From positions 37,758,001 through 37,822,000 of the forward strand of contig NC_060060.1 of NCBI RefSeq assembly GCF_020283565.1: a DNA stretch of 64,000 nucleotides. Reading direction: 5' to 3'. Within the stretch, counting starts at the first letter, position 1, and the number at the start of each line of letters is the position of its first letter. The stretch is from Trifolium pratense (taxonomy: Eukaryota > Streptophyta > Magnoliopsida > Fabales > Fabaceae). The notes under the pieces are model-generated. The model had not been told where the DNA came from and ran no database searches. It saw only the letters and a program-made list of their open reading frames with translations. Positions 47,302-59,400 of the stretch are shown here, in pieces. The translations under genes and the position numbers were made by a program.

Positions 47302-48085
47302 CAAAGTTTTAAAACCCGGACCGGTGATCGACCCGGTCAAGGCACTGGGTTACTGGTTCACTGGTCAGACCAGTGGGTCACTGGTCAGACCGCATGACTG
47401 TTGACCCGGTTTCATTATAATAAAATTTAATATAAAAAAATTTCTTTCAAACTTTTTTCAATAAAATATTTCATCATTGTTTATATTTTGATTTAGATAT
47501 CTATCATGTAACATATAATATTATAGTTTTAGTAAAAATAAAATAAAAAAATTATTATCTTATACATTTTAATATATATTTTGTTAGAATTTACTTTAGA
47601 ACAACATAATTAATATCGGAGTACTTTAAAAAACAGTCAATATATTATATATATGAATGAAATTTAAATAACAAGAAAAATAAATTATTAATGTATTTAT
47701 AATTATATGATATGGTGTTTCTCTTGTCAAAAAAAATGATATGGTGTTCTTAACTAAAATTAAATATATTTAAGTTTCACATAATATCACATTAATTACT
47801 TTGGCCAAGTGGTAGTGGAGTTGTTCCTCAATCCAGCTGACGTGTGTTCAATTCCTTCCTACCACAATTTTGATATTTTTGTGAAATATTCATTACCTTA
47901 AAACCGGTCCGGTTCGCGCGCGGGTTCATCCGGTTTACGGTTCAACCACCGAACCGGCCGGGTTGCAGCGGGTTTCACTGGGTTTATAACAGAACCGGTC
48001 CTGCACACAAATTGAACCGCTCAGGCTTCCGGTTCACGGCCGGACCGGTCCGACCGGCCGGTCCGGTCCGGTTTTTAAAACTATG
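47302..48085. mobile_element. hAT-type non-autonomous transposon with GC-rich ends
   Basis: The terminal inverted repeats are CAAAGTTTTAAAACCCGG and, mirrored, CCGGTTTTTAAAACTATG. The 8-bp GTTCTAAG is present directly outside both ends (47294-47301 and 48086-48093), a hAT-type target duplication. The sub-terminal 100-180 bp are packed with CCGG, GGTTCA and ACCGGT words; the middle is AT-rich. A SINE-like stretch with GGCCAAGTGGTAGTGGAGTT and GTGTGTTCAATTCCTTCC lies at about 47805-47870. Confidence 0.9.
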
Positions 48086-48409
48086 GTTCTAAGTCGCTAT
48101 TTAGCATTTTTTTTTTTTTTATTCTTCTTTGCTTATGTTTCTTTTTAGTTTTCCATTTGATAAAAAATTGATTTTGTCAAAACAAAATAATTTTAATGAT
48201 TTAATTCATATATCCATTTGTTCGGGTAAAATTTTTTGTATGCCATTGCTCTATCATAGTTGACAGATTATTAAAAATGTTTTGACTTTATTTATAATTG
48301 ATGTCACTACTTATATACTAATTATTTGTGTTTTTTTTTTGGTTAGTTGATTATTTGTGATTTATTGCAAGGGTAAACAATGTACGCGCACACAGTCTCA
48401 AAATTAATA

Positions 48410-48556
48410 CTCCCTTCGGTTTTAATTATAAGATAATTTTTACTTTTCAAGTTCATTGAAATGCCAATATATTTGGACTATATTATAGTTTAGATACATT
48501 GACATTCCAATAAACCTAAAAAGTAAAAGTTTTCTTATAATTAAGATCAGATGAAG
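48410..48556. mobile_element. Stowaway-like MITE
   Basis: CTCCCTTCGGTTTTAATTAT at the left is mirrored by CTTATAATTAAGATCAGATG AAG at the right, with flanking TA. The element is 147 bp, and much of its length is self-complementary. Confidence 0.8.
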
Positions 48557-48559
48557 TAT

Positions 48560-49107
48560 GCTTAATTAGGCGCACATACTAGTAGAAATATGACTTTTGC
48601 TCAAGACTTCAATATCAGTGACATTTATATATCTACATATCATTCATAGGTACGTACTACTATAGTATAGTGACTTTCAAAGCAATTAAAATGCTAATTA
48701 TAATCACATCATCCATGTCATGTGAACTAGTATATTGTATTATATGTATATAAATTGTCAAGTGAAAGCAATGGTGTGAATGAAAGAAATTGGTCGCTAT
48801 TCAAGTGAACATTTTCATACCAGTCAACAATAGTATTATACATCAATTGGCACCATATCATTATGAGGAAAGGGATGCTATGAGGAGAAAATTCTTTATA
48901 ATAGACTTTTCTTTAGTTTATTTGCAGGTCAGAGCATAAGACAATTTTTATCTTGTTAAATTTTAATGTGCCCAGGTTATTATCCTGAAACAATTAAAGC
49001 ATGGTTTCAATTTTTAATATTAAATAGATTGATAAATGGGTCCAGTTACAAAATCGGTTTTCCTTGTACTCTGGTATAAAATGTGTGAATTTAATGAAAA
49101 AAAGAAA
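48560..49107. other. Intergenic DNA before the tRNA gene
   Basis: No gene or repeat could be supported. The T-run read after the tRNA on the minus strand (49098-49105) belongs to the tRNA terminator. Confidence 0.4.
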
Positions 49108-49180
49108 TTCCGTTGCCGGGACTTGAACCCGGGTCTTTCGGGTGAGAGCCGAATATCCTGACCAACTAGACTACAACGGA
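49108..49180 (-). tRNA. trnE-CUC: tRNA-Glu (CTC)
   Basis: The minus strand folds into a full cloverleaf. The acceptor arm is TCCGTTG with CAACGGA and an A discriminator. The A box is TAGTCTAGTTGG. The anticodon arm TTCGG-CTCTCAC-CCGAA has CTC at positions 34-36, reading GAG codons. The T arm CCGGG-TTCAAGT-CCCGG holds the B box GGTTCAAGTCC. There is no intron. A run of seven T follows on the coding strand as a Pol III terminator, and CAACACAA lies just upstream, matching the CAA motifs common before plant tRNA genes. The intact fold separates it from the SINE-like tRNA relics elsewhere. Confidence 0.97.
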
Positions 49181-49974
49181 TTGTGTTGCTAATGTTTAAG
49201 TTAATTAGATTATGTATCTATATCACTAAGAATGCTTCGATTTATTGTTTTTGGTGGAAATGCTTCGCTTCAAAAACTAACGAATATGTTCTGTTTTGGC
49301 CTTTGGGCCTCTCTATGAGAGAGTTAAAAAATGCAAAATTTTATCTTTTAAGTTTCACAAGCTGTCAGTACTATAGTCTAACTCAAATGGTTTCATATAG
49401 ATTTGTAAGTCTTATAAATCTGGGTATTTTCAATTTCAATTACTAGTCATGAAAAAAATTAAATATATAATTTTTTTGGTCAAGTTATTTATTTAGGGCT
49501 GAAAGCGTAGATTGAAGTTCGACTACTATGGACTATTGCAGAATTCATACAGTAATTAAATTTGTGGTTTTATTAAGTTTTTTGGTGCGTGTAATGCTTT
49601 TGTAGTAGAGTTGTCGGGGGTGCTCGAAGGTTTTGGCTCATTTGAAAGGGTACTGGACTATGGGGCTATGTAGGGGTGTTCACGGCACGGGTACGACCCA
49701 CAGGTTCACTCGTTAATAGCACTCATGCGTAGTCCTTTACAAAAAGCTCCTTAATTTATCAATCTTTATTATTTCTTAATCTATTAGACCAACTTTTTAT
49801 GGACGAAGTATAAAATACGAATAGTATAGTACCCATGCACAGTCCTTTAAAAAAATCCACTTGCTTGCTTGGTTTGTCAAAGAAAATACACTTGCATAGT
49901 TGCCTTTGAATAGACTTGTGTAGTTGTGTGTTACGTAAAGCATAATAATAAAAACTAATTGTTTAAAGTTGATA
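49181..49974. other. Intergenic DNA after the tRNA
   Basis: The open frame at 49183-49446 has no recognisable domain. A short GGTGTTCACGGCACGGGTAC motif near 49675 resembles an edge of the hAT-type repeats nearby, but no element could be delimited. Confidence 0.4.
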
Positions 49975-49983
49975 ATTCAATTA

Positions 49984-50172
49984 GAGGAGTGCTAGCAACA
50001 CACTCTTTAACAAACATACTCCAACACACTCTCTTTTATTGGTTGAAATTCACATGGGTCCCATAAAAGTTATATGGGTCCACATTTTTTCATGGGACCC
50101 ATGTGAATTTCAACCAATAAAAGAGAGTGTGTTGGAGTGTGTTTGTTAAAGAGTGTGTTGCTAGCATTATTC
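49984..50172. mobile_element. Palindromic MITE (Mutator-like size of target duplication)
   Basis: About 80 bp of the left arm (TGCTAGCAACACACTCTTTA through AATTCACATGGGTCCCAT) is matched almost perfectly by the inverted right arm, with a 25-bp centre. The 9-bp ATTCAATTA is found at both borders (49975-49983 and 50173-50181). As RNA it would form a long, nearly perfect hairpin. Confidence 0.9.
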
Positions 50173-50550
50173 ATTCAATTATGTAACTTTGAAAAGAAAG
50201 TTGTTAATTTTGATTTTTGACATACTCATAATATATTTCTGCAATTTGGTCCCTTGCCACCAAATGGCAAAAGCAGCAGCAGCAGTAGTCATTGCCGGCG
50301 GCAATTGCCCCTTATTTTATTAGAAAAATTATTATCTTTTGACAATTATTAGAAAAATATTTAGTAGTAGTATTTGTAATTATAAAATCATTCATCCAAA
50401 AATAGGAGGCCAAAGTCAATAAACCTGACTAGTGAAGAAGGAAAATAAACTGAGTAAAAACATGGGTGTTCCATGTCCATTATATATTTTATATTCAGTT
50501 TTTATTTTTTCATCTCTTGATTTTCTTCAAAAAATACAAACACTATCTAG

Positions 50551-51240
50551 AATATATGAAAAGAAGATACATATGAAATTCCCAATTTGCCCCTATTTCA
50601 TTTTTTGACACATAATCAATTAAGGGTTATTTTGTGTCTTTATCAAAAAAAGTTAGTAGAAAAATGCTAAAAAATTTCTTAGTGAGCAGGATTTGAACCC
50701 TTAACCTTTTAGTTACACTACTTATTGCATTTATCACTAAGCCATATGCATTAATTTATTATATTTTTGGAATAATCTACAATATATGAAAAGAAGATAC
50801 ATATGAAATTCCCAATTTGCCCCTATTTCATTTTTTGACACATAATCAATTCAGGGTTATTTTGTGTCTTTATCAAAAAAAGTTAGTAGAAAAATGCTAA
50901 AAAATTTCTTAGTGAGCAGGATTTAAACCCTTAACCTTTTAGTTACACTACTTATTGCATTTATCACTAAGCCATATGCATTAATTTATTATATTTTTGG
51001 AATAATCTACAATATATGAAAAGAAGATACATATGAAATTCCAAATTTGCCCCTATTTCATTTTTTGACACATAATCAATTCAGGGTTATTTTGTGTCTT
51101 TATCAAAAAAAGTTAGCAGAAAAATGCTAAAAAATTTCTTAGTGAGCAGGATTTGAACCCTTAACCTTTTAGTTACACTACTTATTGCATTTATCACTAA
51201 GCCATATGCATTAATTTATTATATTTTTGGAATAAACATA
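50551..51240. repeat. 230-bp tandem repeat, three near-identical copies
   Basis: AATATATGAAAAGAAGATAC starts copies at 50551, 50781 and 51011. Only a few single-base differences separate them (for example AATTAAGG/AATTCAGG, TTTGAACCC/TTTAAACCC). Each copy holds, on the minus strand, a tRNA-like A box (TGGCTTAGTGATAAA) and B box (GGGTTCAAATCC), so each carries a SINE-type head. Confidence 0.97.
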
Positions 51241-51286
51241 TAATCAATATGAGTTAAATGCCCAATTGTAACCACAAAACTCCACT

Positions 51287-51833
51287 TAGGGATGGCAAAA
51301 AAACCCAAACCCGAGAGACCCACCCGAACCCAAACCCAAGTCAACGGGCGAAACTCGATTTGACTGGGTTTGGGTTTAGGTTCGGGTGACACCCGATAAT
51401 ATGGGTGTGGGTTTGGTATCAGTCAAACCCACACCCGAAACCCATACACCCACCCGAAATATTTTATAATTACCTAATTACCCCATATTCTCCCTCAATT
51501 TCCTTGGAAGACCTTAAATTTTAGTTGTAATTTAATTTCTTGAAAGTCTATGTTGTAATTTCTTGAAAGTCTATATTTGAATTTCCTTGGAAGACCTTAA
51601 TTTTAGTTGTAATTTAATTCAAAGTCTATGTTGGAATTTAATTTCTTAAATTTGCAAATTATTTTCAAATATGTGCTGCGGGTTTGGGTGGAAAAAACCC
51701 GAACCCAATGGGTGTGGGCGTGGGTGTTGTTTTGCCACCCGAACAGCCTTTGGGTTTGGGTTTGGGTGATGATTTCGGGTGTGAGTTTGGTAAGTGTCAA
51801 ACCCGCACCCATGGACGCCCATTGCCATCCCTA
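51287..51833. mobile_element. hAT-type MITE with GGGTTTGGGT-rich ends
   Basis: The terminal inverted repeats are TAGGGATGGCAA and TTGCCATCCCTA. ACTCCACT is duplicated outside both (51279-51286 and 51834-51841). Sub-terminal regions are rich in CCCAAACCC/GGGTTTGGG words. An internal 70-bp stretch (CTTGGAAGACCTTAA...TTTAGTTGTAATTTAATT) is repeated. Open frames here are by-products of the GGGTTT repeats. Confidence 0.92.
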
Positions 51834-51841
51834 ACTCCACT

Positions 51842-54174
51842 TTATTTGTTACTTCTCTCACGATTTTTTTCTTTTTATCTGAAAATCTAATTTTTTTTGT
51901 ATGTAACTCAAATTCAAATTACGTCACTTTATAAAAATTCAATTTTTTTATTAAATAAAATTCAATTATTAACTGGGCATCGATATATCCTATACACCAT
52001 CATTTTCAAGGGTATTTTGTGTCATATATTTATACTCATATATTAATACGATAGCATAATTTTTGTGTGATTTATGTATGACCTATGTGTTTTACTCAAA
52101 TTAATAAGTTTGCCCGTTCTTTATAACATCTGATGGACATATATTTATACTCATATATGAAGAAAAAATGATTACGGGACTATATTCATACTCATATATA
52201 TATATTTAATACAAGGACCTAAGAAAATAAGATACATGTGAAAATCTCATGTTACCCCTACTTAATAATTTGATACATCATCGCTTTCATGGGTATTTTG
52301 TGTCATATTTAAAAGATAGTAAATAATTTCAATATTTTAAAATTTTTCTTAAGGTGATTAATTCCATTTTAATATTTTACTCCTTCCGTTTTTTATAAGT
52401 GTTCAGTTAGAATCATAACACTAAATTAAGAAAGTGGATTTTTGCACATTATCTTCCTATTATACCCTCATCTTAATTCACCAATAAATTCTATTTTTTG
52501 CACTCTTTCAAATAAATTTATTTTTATACAAAAATAAATTGGTAACAAATTCTATTTAAATATGAATATAACAAGGAAGAAACAAACTTTCCTATAGTAA
52601 AACAAAAAAACAAAATTTCTTTTTAAAAAAAACTTTAGTTTTTCAAATATATATATAAAAAAATTATTGAAAAAGATAATAATAATAATAATAATTGACA
52701 AGGGGTATAATTGACAAATCGTATCCTTAAAACACAAACTTGACAGTTAATTAGAAACACTAAATTTGATGAAATTGAACACTTATAAAAAAACTGGGGG
52801 AGTAATATTTTGTGTAATCAATACATTGGCCATTTTTTTGGAATAGATTGACCATCAATACCATCTGCAAAATCTATGTTTACCTTATATATTAATACAA
52901 AAATCTACTATTTTTTGCGACTCTCACGGAACTTGTGTTTTTACTAATATATTATGTTATCTATTTTTTTTTTTTTTTTGGTAAAAAGTTATCTATTTTT
53001 TTTAATAATTTTACGGGTTACATTCATATTAATACGAGAACCTTTTTTTTTTGTTATATATACGGGCATTATATTTTTAATCGTATATTAATAAAGTTAT
53101 TTATTTTTTATTTTTTTATAATTTTACGTATTATACATTATATTTATACGAGGACATAATTTTTTGTGCGAATTCTGCGGGACCTATGATTTTCCTCTTA
53201 TTAATAAGGTTTCCTGTTCTTTAATAATTTATGTAGGACCTAAATTTATACTCAGATGTTAATGCGAGAACCTATATATTTTTTTTTTATTTCTACGAGA
53301 CTTATATTTTTAATTATATATTAATAAATTTGTCATTCTTTCATAATTTTTGCATTACATATATTTATGATCATATATTAATACAAAGATCTAATCTTTT
53401 GTGTAATTTTTACGGGGCCTATGTTTTTACTCTTATTAATGAAGTTTTCAATTTTTTACTATTTTTTTAGACCTATATTTATAATTATATATTAATACGA
53501 GAACCTAATCTTTTGTGTGATTTCTGGGGACCTGTGGTTTTTTTTTGGGTACATGAGGACCTATGTGTTTTACTCATATTAATAAACTTGCCCGTTCTTT
53601 TATAACATCTGCGGGACCTATATTTAAACTCGTATATTAATATGGAAACTTTTTTGTTTGTGTGGTTTCTACGGGACTTACACTTTTAATTATATATTAA
53701 TTAAGTTGTTTGTAACAAAAATAAAATAAAAATTAAGTTGTCTATTTTTTTTTACGATTTTATTGGTTATACTCATATTTAATACGATGACATAATTATT
53801 TTGATGATTGTTGCGAGACCTATATTTTCACTAACATATTAATACGATTGCCTATTTTTTAATAATTTTTACGGGACTATATTTATACTCATATATTAAT
53901 ACATGGACATAAGTTTTTTTGTGATTTTTCAACACTTATGTTTTTACTAATATATTAATAAGGTAGCCTATTTTTTTTCTTCATAATTTCTACATTATCT
54001 ATATTTATATTCCTATATTAATACGGAGACCTAAAGTTTTTTTGTGATGGTTTTACCATTGTTCTTTTTCTATTTTTTTTTTACCAAATATTATATCATT
54101 TCTATTTTTTTATCTTTTAATCTAATTTCCAATAAATTTCATCTTATCAAGTGAGGAGCGGCAACGCCGCGACT
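51842..54174 (+). repeat. Degenerate minisatellite in the Helitron interior
   Basis: A loose unit of about 100-130 bp recurs through the stretch: ACGGGACCTATATTTATACT, CATATATTAATACGAGGACC, TAATTTTTTGTGTGATTTCT, then TTTTTACTCATATTAATAAG and TTGCCCGTTCTTTATAA. More than ten diverged copies are visible. The array is cut by a Stowaway element at 52380-52802. Confidence 0.75.
52380..52802. mobile_element. Stowaway-like element inside the minisatellite
   Basis: CTCCTTCCGTTTTTTATAAG TGTTCA at the left is mirrored by TGAACACTTATAAAAAAACTGGGGGAG at the right, with flanking TA. The element is 423 bp. Confidence 0.8.
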
Positions 54175-54203
54175 CCCGTGCGGACGCACGGGTGTCCTGC
54201 TAG

Positions 54204-55480
54204 TAGGAGTATTAAATTGATGTACCAACCAAATGGCCCAAGTTGTGGCCACAATACGTACAAGTCTCAGCTCAAAGAACCAAATTAATTAACAACCAAT
54301 ACATTATACGTACGTACATCCCATACAGGATGGCACAATGGCACCACCCCACCTTTGGGTATAGGTTTGGGAGGAAATATGAGGGAACTTACTTATTATG
54401 TTGTTAATTTCATATTGTACCAATTTTTTTAATTTTTTTAATTTTTTAATTTTTTTTAAAAAATGAAATATATATCTAATCTTACTTGATCAAAATCGAC
54501 GTAGTTGATGGTTGTCCTCTGCAACACGATCATGGTGAAGGGGGTTATACATGCAGACACTTTGACGTTCAAGTCATTTTATGCGTGAAGTAAATGTTTT
54601 AGAAATACGATGTATTGTACATGAGCCTTTTGTGTGAGAATTGAGAAGGACATACATAGTTCCCCAGCACAGAACCTTAATATCATTAACGTGAGGATGA
54701 ATACGATGTTCTCGCCTTTAATAGTTGTTGGAATAACGACTAAAAAGTCATGGTTGACACTCATTTTGATGTCGGCCGTCACAGAAGGCCAACTTCCTTA
54801 ACCGTTGGGCACGGCGACACAACTTTGAGCATACGTTTAATTGGGCTGAGTTCGGCGAAGGAGAGAAAGATATCATTGGCCTGAAACCTAGTCCAGAACA
54901 ATATCAAAAATATAAATTACTTAACTTTCAAAAATCTCTTCATTGGAAATTTATCTTTCAAACATAGCCTTAGCAAACAAAAATGGATAAAGAAGTAGCA
55001 AACTAAACAACATTAAAAGACAAATTTTAGTGCATGACACACTTAGGATATGATTTGAAAGAAACATAAAAAATCCCCAAAAATGGACATTATCAACAAA
55101 GACAAAGAATAAATACAAAAACAAGAATAAAATAAATAATACAAAAAATATACCAACTTTTTAACAAGGTTTAAATTTTGACTGTTGTTTTAAACTTATT
55201 TATACATTTCAATCCAATCAATAAATTTTATTATTTCTCATTATATAAATGAAAAAATATTGATACAGCTCCACAATTTTGACAAAGACTAAGAAAAACA
55301 TGTGAAAGCAGACATATAATTTTTTGCAAAAATAACTGAAATTTCATCTCTTGAAAGCAGTCAAACAGCAAAAAAAATATTATATCAACTTTTTTATTTA
55401 AGGTATTCAATTTTTTAGTTTTGAAGAAAATTTAAATTAATTAATTAATTTTTTCAAAAAACAAATTTATTACAGACTTT
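54204..55480. other. Intergenic, with a GC-richer patch
   Basis: From about 54480 to 54890 the sequence is less AT-rich and looks like worn coding or LTR sequence on the minus strand, but no domain was recognised in the longest frame (54579-54782). The rest is AT-rich upstream DNA of the L18a-like gene. Confidence 0.35.
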
Positions 55481-55539
55481 TCTGGTTTTTAAGACGTAAA
55501 GAAAACGGAGAGAGGCAACAAACAAAAAAAAAAAACAAA

Positions 55540-56493
55540 GTCAGCTGAGTTTCTTTCTTTGAATTCTTTGACGTTAAAGCTCCGTTTTTGCAGATGAAAA
55601 AAGAATAATTAGAATTCAATCTTTCATTTCATTTTCTCATCGCTCGGATTCTACTCTTTTCTTCCAAGGTCAGTCTCTCTTTCTTTTTCTCATGATTGCT
55701 CTTGATTTCTCAATTTTTGTTGTTGCAAGTTACTTTTTTTGGCATGTTCTTACATAATTCAATTTCAGATTGTTCAATTATGTTACCTAAAATTCTGAAT
55801 TCAAAGATGATCTTAGTTTTACCAAGAGGATGTTTGCTAATTTGGATTCCATTCATTGTAGTACAGTACATGATTAGTAGTATCTTAATCAATCAATTAA
55901 TTAACAGATTTGGGAATTTTTTTTTTTTTTAAGTTAACTGTTAAATGTTTAGTTGATTCAACTTGAAAAGATTGTTTTTTGTAAAATCTATAGGAGTATT
56001 AGTTTATATTATTACAATTCTTATGATTTTTGAAGGATAAGTAAAAATTCACAATTCCTCATGATATAGTGTCTCCTAGGTCTCTAGATATAGTGTTTAA
56101 GAGTATTGATTTTGCCGTCCAAAAAGGATTAGCAGGACAACTTGTTGCTCGTTTGCCTTTCAAAATTCAGGTCTATATGAAAATATTAGTGTACTAATCT
56201 AGGTTTGGTGAATGGTGATGTCACTTATTAGTAGCTATTCGTGCATATTTGTTGAAATATTCATAAGATTTATTGAGCTTAAAAGTTGCCAAACCAATCT
56301 GTGATTATCTGACAAGTCGCATGTGTTACATATTCTTTTCATTTATTTATCTGCTTTTAAGTGGAAACATGCATTTCTGGTCTCACAATTCATCTTTTTA
56401 TGTTAACATGTTCAATTTTGAAAAACAGGAATTCTGAGTGTTATTTGAAGTTGAAGAACTTGAAGCTTAGTGTGCAAATTAATTCCAAAATCC
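55540..56493 (+). promoter_or_regulatory. Leader and 5' UTR intron of the L18a-like gene
   Basis: A pyrimidine-rich stretch (about 55610-55668, ending TTCTTCCAAG before GTCAGTC) looks like a first untranslated exon. An acceptor AAAACAG at about 56428 precedes the short leader to the ATG at 56494. These are inferred from splice signals. Confidence 0.4.
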
Positions 56494-59400
56494 ATGGATA
56501 AAGGTACTGAAATGTTCTCGTCGTTATTAACTGGTAATTCCTTTAAATGTCAACACAATTTCATATGCTTATTTGATTGTAATTATCACTCTCTTTTTTT
56601 CAATATGCTCAACATCTTGCCATGATTTGTCTACTCTGTCATGGACACTGAGATCCTTCTTCTAAGTTATAATAACTAGATTGTTAGCATAGGTATAGAA
56701 TATATTTGTTAGCACTGGTGTGATATGCAGGGGAAATTTGAATATTGAACAACATCTGGTATTCCGGTGTCCATGCTTTCAAGTTTATCACTGTTTGGAT
56801 TATTGAGCTACTAGGTTGTAAGGTTCTAAACGTTAAGTTAGAATAAAATTATCCTGGCTATTGTTAAAATTTGACAGGCTATAAACAAACTGCCAAAACC
56901 ATGTAAGAGTTCACAATATAATATGTTCCTTATGGCCAGATTGTGATGATTATTCCTCCGTGTAATGAATTTCAAATGGAAAAAGAGAAAATGTATTCAG
57001 TCGTCAGGCTATACTATACATGCACTGACATAGATTAAGAAAATAAGTAACTGGATTTATTCTGTCGTTGAAAATAAGTTATAATGTATGTCACTACTAT
57101 AGAATCTATTCAAGTAATATGTATTGAAAAATATGATGGTAATCTATGAAGCACGGACACTCCTCGGATTAGGCGTGTCCCGGTGTCGGACACACGTCGG
57201 TGTCCGACACCGAACACTTATGAACACTTATGATTATATTGAATTATGTCATATTTTCAAATTATTATTAGTGTCCGTGTCATGTCCGTGCTTCATAGAT
57301 GGTAATCACCAAGAGTGGTCTGATCTCCAAGCTTTCAAGTTTATCATTTTTGGATTGGATGGTTGAGAAAGAGTGTGGAGTTAGCGAGATCTATCTCCAT
57401 TAAGCATTTTCAAACGGGATTTCCTTTGTTGTTGCAGATGGTAGGGTGGAAGAGAATGTTGATTTGAGAAATGGTGTGGAATCGGTGAGATCTGTTTCCA
57501 CTAAGCATATTGATCTTTTAAGGCCCTTTGCTCGGAGTAATTCAAAAGGTAACAATAGTAGTCACATGTCGAATGATTTTTTTACTTAGTAATCGTTACT
57601 GTTAGAAGCAAATAATCAAACCTTTTTTTTAATGACGAATGTTAGTTGCTAGTTCTTATTTTATTAGCGGCGGAAGTTGAACCTATGACCTCCTTCTCAC
57701 TCTCACTCCTATGTTCCTCACCCAAACCACGGCTGCCTTATCACTCCTAATCAAATCCTAATATTTATTATTAGGGTTAGAATTGTAGATTGTGATTTGA
57801 ATTAGCAAATCTATGAGTTGGTAATTTAGCATTTATTATATTTATTCAATATGCTATTATAAATAGGAGTGTGGTTTGTTTTAGACACACGGAGTTCACA
57901 GTTTCAATATGGTATTGAAGCAAGTTTGTAGCCTCTGGTGTCGGCGAATTGCAACTGCTGGCCGCCACTTGTTCAGCAAGTTTCCATTTTGTTCCAACAC
58001 TTCTGTGTCTCTTTTCTGTGAGTTTCATATTACATCTCCGGTTTTTGTCACTGCCAATCACATCTTCCACCTAGTCACCTACTGCTGCCGCTACTGGAGA
58101 ATTTCTCGGCGACCTCTTATTAGCTCTTCTCATCCGGCCGACATGCTTCTCCTACTTCTGTCCTGTTGTGTGCATTCATTGTGCTTCATCCAATGTTTCT
58201 CTTTCCTGTCGGGGTTTCTCTCTGCATCCCGGCGTGATTCCACCAGCCGTGCTTTCTCTAATGAGACCCATTTTTGGCAACCACCAGTCACCTTTGGAAT
58301 CCTCTATTGAGCCCAATTATCTTTGCTATACTTACCTCAGGCCGCGCTGCCATTATCGACCGCAGCTACGACCCTGTTGTTTCTATTTTCTCTGCTCTAC
58401 ATCCACCTGTTGCTCTACATCCAATGCTTCTCTTTCCTGTCGGGGTTTCTCTCTGCATCCCGGCATGATTCCACCAGCCGTGCTTTCTCTAATGAGACCC
58501 ATTTTTGGCAACCACCAGTCACCTTTGGAATCATCTATCGAGCCCAATTATCTTTGCTATACTTACGTCAGGCCGTGCTGCCATTATCGACCGCAGCTAC
58601 GACCCTGTTGTTTCTATTTTCTCTGCTCTACATCCACCTGTTGTAACAAGCTTAAAGCTCGGTAAGATTTAGCTTGAGAGGGTCATGACATTGACCTTTT
58701 AGTTGTATCTTAGGGTCATGACATTGACCTGTCTTACTAGAGTTTAAACTTTAAAGAACTTACTCTGTTATATACAGAGTAATATGCTAATAAATTGTGA
58801 CTAAGCAGCTCCTCCTTCTTGAAAAGACAAGGTCCGGGACAGGGCTGGGTAACAAGTTTAGTGATAATATGCAGTATTGGCTTATTAAATACAACAAAAC
58901 AAGTCCAATTTTCTTTTATTACCAAAAAATTGTCGCGTAAATTTCAATATGTTCTTTGTTCACGCCTTAAAAATAAATACCTGCAATTGTATGGCCATGG
59001 CAGGACAAGCAGTGGATGCAATGGTTCATGGAAAGGGGAAGTATGCCTTAATTAGAGATCCTGAGGACTTCCAATCAGGAATTTATGATAAACCCCTCCC
59101 ATGTTTTGGATGCGGAATCGGGTGGTTCTCGTAAGTAATTTTAATCAAACAACCGTCCCAGTTCCTCGTTTTGTGTTGCTGCTATGTTTGTTAAATTGTA
59201 TATTTCTTATGTTTGTTAAATTGCAGGTTTCTTTTTGGATTTCTTTGCCCTCCTATGTGGTTCTATGCAACTATTCTCTATTTTGGAAATTATTATCGAA
59301 AGGACCCCAGGGAACGGGCTGGGCTTGGAGCCTCTGCAATTGCTGTAATCTCTCTTCTATTACTCTCCGCTCCATTCTTGTCTATTTGTGTGTGTCTATC

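Larger units (their letters stand above)
50546..54203 (+). mobile_element. Probable composite Helitron
   Basis: The 3' end is clear: CCCGTGCG-GA-CGCACGGG (54175-54192), 7 nt, then CTAG and T (54200-54204). The proposed 5' end is TCTAGAATATATGAAAAGAA at 50546, preceded by A, which gives the A/T target expected of Helitrons. The AGATACATATGAAATTCCC... GCCCCTATTTCA and GGGTATTTTGTGTC motifs at the 5' end recur near 52225-52300 and 51985-52025, linking the parts. No Rep/helicase frame is present, so it is non-autonomous. The 3' end is firm; the 5' end is an inference. Confidence 0.55.

Noticed and set aside
50680..50750. Possible tRNA genes in the 230-bp repeats
   Set aside because: A and B boxes are present, but acceptor and anticodon arms do not pair; better read as SINE heads.
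51603..51890. Several 68-71-codon frames on both strands
   Set aside because: They come from GGGTTTGGG repeats at the end of a hAT-type MITE, which are open in many frames.
57846..58310. Coding exon of the L18a-like gene within the large intron
   Set aside because: Frames here do not join in phase with the flanking exons, and the segment carries LTR-like features and an internal duplication.
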